From Paulinella micropora (lineage: Eukaryota; Cercozoa; Imbricatea; Euglyphida; Paulinellidae), in NCBI GenBank assembly GCA_019918135.1, contig WBZZ01003651.1, positions 1-30,672 of the forward strand: a stretch of 30,672 bases of DNA, written 5' to 3'. The translations under genes were made by a program, and so were the position numbers. The notes under the pieces are model-generated. The model saw nothing but the letters and a program-made list of their open reading frames with translations. It did not search any database and had not been told where the DNA came from. Positions 25,888 through 30,672 of this stretch are shown here, piece after piece. Position 1 is the stretch's first letter. Each line of letters opens with the position of its first letter.

Positions 25888-26117
25888 AACAGCTTATTGA
25901 AAAGAGTAAGCCGAACACATACCTACTTATGAAAGTCAATCAGGTTAAAAACCAAAGCGACACAACAGATACTTGCGGGTGGCATAGTATTAGATTTCTT
26001 TTAGAGCGGGCGAAAGGTAATAGGTTTAAATTCGCCAGCGGTTGGACGGACTTAAAAGAAAAAGAAGCGGAGGAGTTGAAAACACAGAACGGCTATGGAT
26101 TTGACACTTTCATTTGA
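25884..26117 (+). CDS. Adenain-like maturation protease, C-terminal part (Gln and Cys)
   Basis: The 77-aa product holds the second half of the active site: NQSDTTDTCGWHS, with Gln 24 and Cys 31 separated by six residues, the same spacing as Gln115 and Cys122 of adenovirus adenain. CGW at the start of a helix (HSIRFLLER) is the family pattern. The frame starts at the ATG of the ATGA overlap with the upstream half and lies in the -1 frame relative to it. No canonical slippery heptamer precedes the overlap. Alone, this fragment could not be a complete protease. Confidence 0.78.
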   Translation: MKQLIEKSKPNTYLLMKVNQVKNQSDTTDTCGWHSIRFLLERAKGNRFKFASGWTDLKEKEAEELKTQNGYGFDTFI

Positions 26118-26152
26118 AGTAATTAAAACAAAAATATATTTTCCTATATATA

Positions 26153-26193
26153 GTTTTTGAGGTCGTAGGAGGTTTTTGAAAAAAAGCTCCTAC
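26153..26193 (+). promoter_or_regulatory. 5' hairpin of the penton gene
   Basis: After GTTTTTGAGGTC, GTAGGAG (26165-26171) pairs with CTCCTAC (26187-26193) around the same T-run/A-run loop as at 21023 and 27073. It differs from those by two compensating base pairs. It ends two bases before the ATG. Confidence 0.72.
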
Positions 26194-26195
26194 AA

Positions 26196-27008
26196 ATGGA
26201 ATATAAAGGTGGTCGTGCGAGTGGTATTTACTATATTAACAGCAAAAATCGGGTAAATGGCACAGATTCAGATTTTAGTTATGAAGTGAATATGAAATCG
26301 CTAGACAACCCGACACACTGTAAAATTCTTCATATCTATGTGCCGAAGTCGTATTACTCTGTGGCAAGTCCTTACAACACTTTTACTCTGAGTGAAGATG
26401 GATTTGAGGCTCTGATTGCGATACCTGATGGTAACTGCACGATGAACAACTTAAAAAATAAGCTATCTGAGATACTGACCGCAGACAGCCCCAATGACTA
26501 CACATACACAGTCACGAGCAACAATACGAATACTGACCCAGAAGACGGCAAGCTATTATTTACCGTAGCGAATAACCTAGGCATTCAACCGCGGTTTATA
26601 TTTGACACCGAAACTCGCATCCACGAAGTAATGGGTTTTGACCGCGACTCAACATATTTCTTTGCTAATAATACCATTAGGTCGCCGAATGTCATAATCT
26701 TGACTGGCGAAAAAACATTGTATTTACAGTCAGATTTAGTAGGCGAAGGTGATAATCACGTATTACAGGAAATATACACAGCGAATGAAATTCCGTTCGG
26801 CTCTGTTATCTACGACGGCTCGGGCAGTGAATACGGAAAACGGCTATCTACTAGTTCAAGCAATGTGTATCGGTTTTACTTGACCGACGAAAACGACCAA
26901 CCAGTTAACCTAAACGGGTTGGGTATTGTTATGACATTGTTGATTTACAGGGAAACGAATTATTTTAATTTATTTACATCATTTTTTAATTTGTTAAAAA
27001 GCCGTTAA
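26196..27008 (+). CDS. Penton (minor capsid, single jelly-roll) protein
   Basis: The 270-aa product opens MEYKGGRASGIYYINSKNR and contains a segment typical of Polinton/PLV and virophage pentons: a short N-terminal arm, KILHIYVPKSYYSV, then TFTLSEDGFEALIAIPDGNC and the conserved NLKNKLSEIL helix. Later it has HEVMGFDRDSTYFF and PNVIILTGEKTLYLQSDLV, consistent with the strands of a jelly roll. Pentamers of this protein would close the icosahedral vertices. It lies directly upstream of the major capsid gene, the usual order. The frame is intact; the last 20 residues are hydrophobic and Phe-rich, which is odd for a penton and might reflect a shifted or extended end. Confidence 0.82.
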   Translation: MEYKGGRASGIYYINSKNRVNGTDSDFSYEVNMKSLDNPTHCKILHIYVPKSYYSVASPYNTFTLSEDGFEALIAIPDGNCTMNNLKNKLSEILTADSPNDYTYTVTSNNTNTDPEDGKLLFTVANNLGIQPRFIFDTETRIHEVMGFDRDSTYFFANNTIRSPNVIILTGEKTLYLQSDLVGEGDNHVLQEIYTANEIPFGSVIYDGSGSEYGKRLSTSSSNVYRFYLTDENDQPVNLNGLGIVMTLLIYRETNYFNLFTSFFNLLKSR

Positions 27009-27040
27009 TTAATTATTTTATTTTTTTCTCATATTAAAAT

Positions 27041-27101
27041 ATAGGAACCTTTTAAACATCGTTTTTGAGATTGTAAGTGGTTTTTGAAAAAAAGCACTTA
27101 C
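27041..27101 (+). promoter_or_regulatory. 5' hairpin of the major capsid gene
   Basis: After GTTTTTGAGATT, GTAAGTG (27073-27079) pairs with CACTTAC (27095-27101), five bases before the ATG. Upstream, TATAGGAACCTTTTAAA recalls the leader of the 23829 and 24274 genes. Confidence 0.72.
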
Positions 27102-27106
27102 ACAAA

Positions 27107-28633
27107 ATGCCTACACAACACGGAGGCGAACTAGATTTTAGCAGGACTGACTACATCAGTGCTTCTTATCGTTCGAATAAGCTTACCCCTCGTGAGGGTT
27201 CTATTACTGTCACTGTTTCTACCGCAGGAGGACAGGAAAGCAACTTTGACCTTATCAGCCGTCCTTTTAACTTGGCTCGCTCTGTTTTGAGTTTTAATTA
27301 TGCCCCAGATGCGAAGGCGGCGAACTACAATAAATGCTTTATGGACTGCCAGGCCCCGATTAGACAAATTCAATTGATTACTAGGGGTGGTGTTTATCTG
27401 TGCGACATTAACGAAGTCGGAAATATCACCAAGATGATTTGGAAACCCGAAACCTCCATTGATGATTTACTAGCTTTGGAAAACCACGATAATGGAAGTG
27501 GAGCTGGTTGTATGCTTCAAAAATGTAATGCTACAACTACATTTCAACCCGCTAGCGATGCTACAAGGTTGGCCGCATTGGAAACGGCATTGGCTGGTTC
27601 GGCAATAGCAGGAAATGCAGCGGGACAAATTGATACTGGCATTGATGTTGCGAAGGCTCAGGTGCAGGCCGCATTACAGGCTTGGATGGCACAACCCACC
27701 ACAAATGCTCGCCGACACGATGATACCCTTATTGCGAATGAGACTGGCACGAGTAAGTTCGTTAATGTTGCTTTTAATGAGGCTAAGTATTTTTCAGCTG
27801 GAACTATTAACAATGCCAGCCCGAGTGTTAATGTCAAGATTAATCTTGGAATGCTTTACAATACCATTTTCGCTCTGGATAAAACTATTATGTTTCCAGA
27901 AATTTTGACCTTGCGGATTGTTTGGCAACAGACACCAAAAATCTTTTATTATAACAATGATGCTCTTTCTACTGGCGGTGGCACTGTTGCGGTGGCGGAT
28001 TCAAATGTTACTATTACTAATCTCAGCCTGTTCTTAGCTGTTGAAACTAACCCAGATGTCGTTCAATCAATTCAACAGAAGATTATGAGCCCCGAAGGTA
28101 TGAGCTTCAACATTGATTATTCTTATTTGTATAAAAATACCGTCGGAGTAGCTTCAACTTCTCAAAATGTTATCCTTAGATTTGACAGAGGCCACGGACG
28201 GCGAATTAAGAAAATTTATCATTCTGTATTTAACACAACCGAAAATAAGAACACTGCTTATGACAATAGCAACCTGCTCGGTTCTAAGGTCCAAACTTTT
28301 TATACCACACTAGACGGAGCACGACTTCAAGAATTCAATGTTGATTGTCAAACTGGAAAACTAGAAGACTATATGTATCTTAAACCAAAGTTGGAAGGCT
28401 CTTCTTTGATGAATAGCAATGTTTATCAATACAACTGGGTTTGGTGCGATAGCTTTGACAATACCCGCCCACTGTGGAGCAAGGACCAAAATGAAATCAG
28501 CGGATTAAGTCTAGACACCGAGCGACGATGGGAGTTTATTGCTACCACTGCGAATATTGCGGCCAATCATTACACATTTGTCGTAACTCAGCAAGAAGTA
28601 AATGTTAAGAATGGCACCATTACCAGAACATAA
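27107..28633 (+). CDS. Major capsid protein (double jelly-roll)
   Basis: This 508-aa protein builds the capsid hexons. It begins MPTQHGGELDFSRTDYI, followed by strand-rich sequence (GSITVTVSTAGGQ; FNLARSVLSFNY; IRQIQLITRGGVYLCDI). The C-terminal jelly roll includes ILTLRIVWQQTPKIFYY, MSFNIDYSYLYKN and QNVILRFDRGHGRRIKKIY. Length, strand pattern and place directly after the penton fit Polinton-like virus major capsids; assignment is by these features, not by a database comparison. The ATG at 27107 is chosen over an in-frame GTG at 27077 that lies inside the 5' hairpin. The gene is complete. GGE near the N-terminus could be a maturation-protease site. Confidence 0.85.
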   Translation: MPTQHGGELDFSRTDYISASYRSNKLTPREGSITVTVSTAGGQESNFDLISRPFNLARSVLSFNYAPDAKAANYNKCFMDCQAPIRQIQLITRGGVYLCDINEVGNITKMIWKPETSIDDLLALENHDNGSGAGCMLQKCNATTTFQPASDATRLAALETALAGSAIAGNAAGQIDTGIDVAKAQVQAALQAWMAQPTTNARRHDDTLIANETGTSKFVNVAFNEAKYFSAGTINNASPSVNVKINLGMLYNTIFALDKTIMFPEILTLRIVWQQTPKIFYYNNDALSTGGGTVAVADSNVTITNLSLFLAVETNPDVVQSIQQKIMSPEGMSFNIDYSYLYKNTVGVASTSQNVILRFDRGHGRRIKKIYHSVFNTTENKNTAYDNSNLLGSKVQTFYTTLDGARLQEFNVDCQTGKLEDYMYLKPKLEGSSLMNSNVYQYNWVWCDSFDNTRPLWSKDQNEISGLSLDTERRWEFIATTANIAANHYTFVVTQQEVNVKNGTITRT

Positions 28634-28689
28634 GCAGGGGTAGTAAAGTAATATTTAAAATTAGATTTATTTTTTTAATAATATACAAT

Positions 28690-28708
28690 CTACGATTGTA
28701 AATCGTAG
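28690..28708 (+). promoter_or_regulatory. 5' hairpin of the spike gene
   Basis: CTACGATT (28690-28697) pairs perfectly with AATCGTAG (28701-28708) over a GTA loop and ends five bases before the ATG. Its outer CTACG/CGTAG is shared with the palindromes at 16939 and 22858. Confidence 0.7.
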
Positions 28709-28713
28709 GAACT

Positions 28714-29971
28714 ATGACCACTCATCAGAGAAATTTAATCGCCCAAAATCCTGACGGAGATTTTGTAAATGTCAAAGTCGGGTATGATGGACACATTGAA
28801 ACGAATAATATGAAAACCGCCTTCGGTGAAGCATTAACCAGTTCATTAACACCAGTATTACAGGAAATCTTCCCCTACACAGTTAATACGCGGATATGGA
28901 CGAAAACAGAAACGAAGGCGACCGTTTCATTTAGCAGTAATATGGCTGAATTAAAAACAACCGCAGATGCTACTGCTAATGCGGTATTGACGAGTAAAAA
29001 AACAATAAAATACAGAACAGGTATGGGTGTCTTAGCCCGCTTCACTGCCTTATGGACTACTGATGAAACTAAGAATTATAGTTCATTTATTGGTATTGGT
29101 GATAATGATTTACAAAATGGTTTCTATTTCTACAAAAACAGAGATGCGGGTATGAATATTCTACATTGTAAGGGAGGAGTGCCTACCTTGGTTCAACAAG
29201 CTGGATGGAATGACCCCTGTGATGGAACAGGCGATATGCCCTTACTGGATTGGACTAAGGGAAATGTATTTCAAATTCAATTTCAATATTTGGGCTTTGG
29301 TGCTATTAAGTTTTCAATTGAGAACCCAACAACGGGCGAATTCCAGCTAGTCCATACGATTAAGTATGCGAATGCCAATACTGGTGTCAGTCTACGAAAT
29401 ACAACTCTCCCATTTGTAGCTCGTATCTACAATATCAATCCAGGAAATGGAATACAAAGTTTAAAAACGGCTAGTTGTAGTATGTTTATTGAGGGCTCCA
29501 ACGCTGTTAATTCAAGCATAACAAACGAAGCGGAAGGAGATGAAAAGGCGAGCACCACGGAAAGTCCAATTCTAAGCATAAAAAATAAAACAACTTTTGA
29601 TGGCGGTGCGACAAATTATTCAATTGTTTACCCAACTCTCGTGAGCATATCCAACGAAGACACAAAAGTTAATATAGTGCGAATTGTGAAAACAACTGGT
29701 GCCCTTACGGCTGAGAACTTTGCCGATATTGATGCCAAAACTTCAATTGTGTCAAAGGACACCGCTGCGACTGCCCTAGGTGGTGCTACTATAACGGATG
29801 TTATCCTTAAACTGTATGTTAATGCTACTTCTAGCCAGCTTATTGACCTGCGAACTTACGACATTCAACTCTCTCCTGGCGAAAATCTAACATTTTTTAC
29901 AAAAGTCTGTATCTACTGTCGCGAATGGAGGAAATGTGAGTGCCATAGTTAATTTTGTAGAAGATCACTAG
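28714..29971 (+). pseudogene. Probable virion spike or decoration protein with a 3'-terminal frameshift
   Basis: The frame from 28714 to 29952 gives 412 aa starting MTTHQRNLIAQNPDGDFV, followed by a beta-rich domain with lectin-like features (TGMGVLARFTALW; GFYFYKNRDAGMNIL; WTKGNVFQIQFQYLGFGAIKF) and repeated Thr/Ser/Asn-rich segments. Its place at the end of the capsid cluster and its strand content suggest a surface spike. I cannot name the family. The last 16 residues (ending CREWRKCECHS) look out of character, while another frame from about 29900 reads Gly/Asn/Val-rich sequence of the expected type to a TAG at 29969-29971. One base was therefore probably gained or lost near the T6 run at 29890-29896. 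The upstream 390 codons are intact. Confidence 0.72.
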
Positions 29972-29988
29972 TAGGGGCAAGCCCCTAC
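29971..29988 (+). terminator. Stop-codon hairpin of the spike gene
   Basis: GTAGGGGC (29971-29978), loop AA, GCCCCTAC (29981-29988), a perfect 8-pair stem. It starts on the last base of the TAG used by the alternative frame, and not at the stop of the shorter frame, which supports that frame as the original end. Confidence 0.75.
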
Positions 29989-30068
29989 AACCCCCATCGC
30001 GGAAGCAAAAAAAATTAATACATCTAACGATGAAATCGGTAAGTTTTTGAGAAATATCCACAAAGCTC

Positions 30069-30356
30069 CTACAATTGAAGCTGTTTGAATATTTCTTTTT
30101 TTAGCTCAGGATAGTTGTCTAGAAATGGTTGCTTCGCCATCCATCTTAAGTATTGGGTATCAAATACAACCACATCGGCGACTGTCTTTCCCTTATATTT
30201 TCCCATAGGTATCTTTCCTTGTTCTTGAAGTTTCTTGTTTTCTGATTTGTATTCATTAATGTGTCCATCAATTACTTGCTTAATTTCTTGTAAAGTAAAT
30301 GTTCTGTCTTTGTTGCTGACAGATAGCTGTTCAAATTTTTCACAAAGCTTTTGCAT
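30069..30356 (-). CDS. DUF3820-like (exonuclease X C-terminal-type) small protein
   Basis: The 95-aa product has a helical N-terminal half and ends with IPMGKYKGKTVADVV...DTQYLRWMAKQPFLDN, the pattern of DUF3820 and of the small C-terminal domain of some DnaQ-type exonucleases (fGKykGk...d..YL.W....). It may bind nucleic acid; no nuclease core is present. It is convergent with the spike gene, and a decayed-looking AGCTCCTACAA word adjoins its 3' end (about 30064-30074). It is divergent from the next gene, which has an A/T-rich TATA-like leader. Confidence 0.65.
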   Translation of the reverse strand: MQKLCEKFEQLSVSNKDRTFTLQEIKQVIDGHINEYKSENKKLQEQGKIPMGKYKGKTVADVVVFDTQYLRWMAKQPFLDNYPELKKEIFKQLQL

Positions 30357-30420
30357 CGGTGAGTGTAGAGTAGGGTGTATATAGTAGGCAGGAAAAAAAT
30401 TAAATAATTAATAATATAGA

Positions 30421-30582
30421 ATGAGCGAGTCGATTAAATTCGTTAAGGCTTACTCTGCTAAGCATAACATAACTTATGGTGAAGCATTGAAAAAGGCGAG
30501 CAGAGAATACAAACGACAAAAGGCGGAAATGCTGAGTTGTCTGAGGATGTCTATTTGTCGCGGACGGATAGAAAAGGGCTGA
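30421..30582 (+). CDS. Small viral helical protein, probably truncated by frameshift
   Basis: The frame gives 53 aa beginning MSESIKFVKAYSAKHNITYG and continuing EALKKASREYKR, a motif (VKAY...HN.-YGEALK.A..EY) that I associate with short proteins of many large DNA viruses. After about residue 36 the sequence changes character and stops at 30582. A neighbouring frame stays open longer towards the window end, so a frameshift near 30525-30545 is possible. TATA-like AT-rich sequence lies just upstream. The window ends too soon to judge. Confidence 0.45.
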   Translation: MSESIKFVKAYSAKHNITYGEALKKASREYKRQKAEMLSCLRMSICRGRIEKG

Positions 30583-30672
30583 CGGATGGAAGCCTGTGCA
30601 AGCAAAGAAAAAATCAACAGTGTATGAGAAAGATGGTAAAAGCTATTGTAGCATTTAGAGGAAGTGCGGATA

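Noticed and set aside
25870..25890. Programmed -1 frameshifting in the protease
   Set aside because: No X-XXY-YYZ heptamer lies in the right frame before the TGA; mutation or re-initiation remains more likely.
27073..27101. GTAAGT before the capsid gene as a 5' splice site
   Set aside because: The same position in the penton leader is GTAGGAG with a matching change in the other arm, which fits a stem and not a splice donor; no acceptor is evident.
30357..30672. DNA polymerase B or other replication gene
   Set aside because: Nothing of the kind is visible; such genes would lie beyond the window if present.

Overview
The window looks like an animal chromosome carrying two related, integrated DNA viruses of the Polinton/Maverick or Polinton-like virus (PLV) type. 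They lie head to head, their integrase ends facing each other across about 6 kb of repeat-rich host DNA. Trinucleotide and tetranucleotide microsatellites and tRNA-derived SINEs with a microsatellite tail show that the host is an animal. A mollusc, perhaps a cephalopod, is my best guess, held weakly. The viral identification rests on a retroviral-type integrase, an A32-like packaging ATPase, an adenain-like cysteine protease, candidate penton and double-jelly-roll major capsid proteins, and a long trimeric fibre ending in a peptidase S74 chaperone.

Left element (1 to about 7.7 kb, read right to left): packaging ATPase (broken, cut by the window edge), a conserved 120-aa protein, a secreted Cys-rich protein, a two-helix membrane protein, the fibre (broken), an acidic/basic charged protein, the integrase (C-terminal frameshift) and an AP2/zinc-finger-like protein. 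Host interval (about 7.7-13.6 kb): a 256-bp-spaced direct repeat, four tandem tRNA-SINE copies separated by (TAA)n, an inverted repeat pair, (TTC)n, (GAA)n, (TTG)n and (CATA)n tracts, and no credible gene.

Right element (about 13.6 kb to the window end, read left to right): two unrecognised proteins, the integrase, a small F-box/zinc-like protein, the charged protein, the fibre, the membrane protein, a GIY-YIG endonuclease absent at this place in the left element, the secreted Cys-rich protein, the 120-aa protein, ATPase, a small basic protein, a coiled-coil basic protein, protease (split), penton, major capsid protein, a probable spike (frameshifted at its end), a DUF3820-like protein and the start of another viral gene. 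The right copy is better preserved than the left but carries three reading-frame breaks among its main structural and maturation genes. No DNA polymerase B is visible; it may lie beyond the window.

The most unusual signal is a family of short hairpins at gene boundaries of the right element. Nearly every capsid-module gene has a stem-loop ending 0-7 bases before its ATG, and the stems differ in sequence but stay paired (compensatory changes). A second family, with the form GGGGC-AA-GCCCC, sits on stop codons. This suggests a structured-RNA or cruciform system for setting transcript ends or translation in this virus lineage. Both integrases also have Asp where Glu is expected in the catalytic triad.
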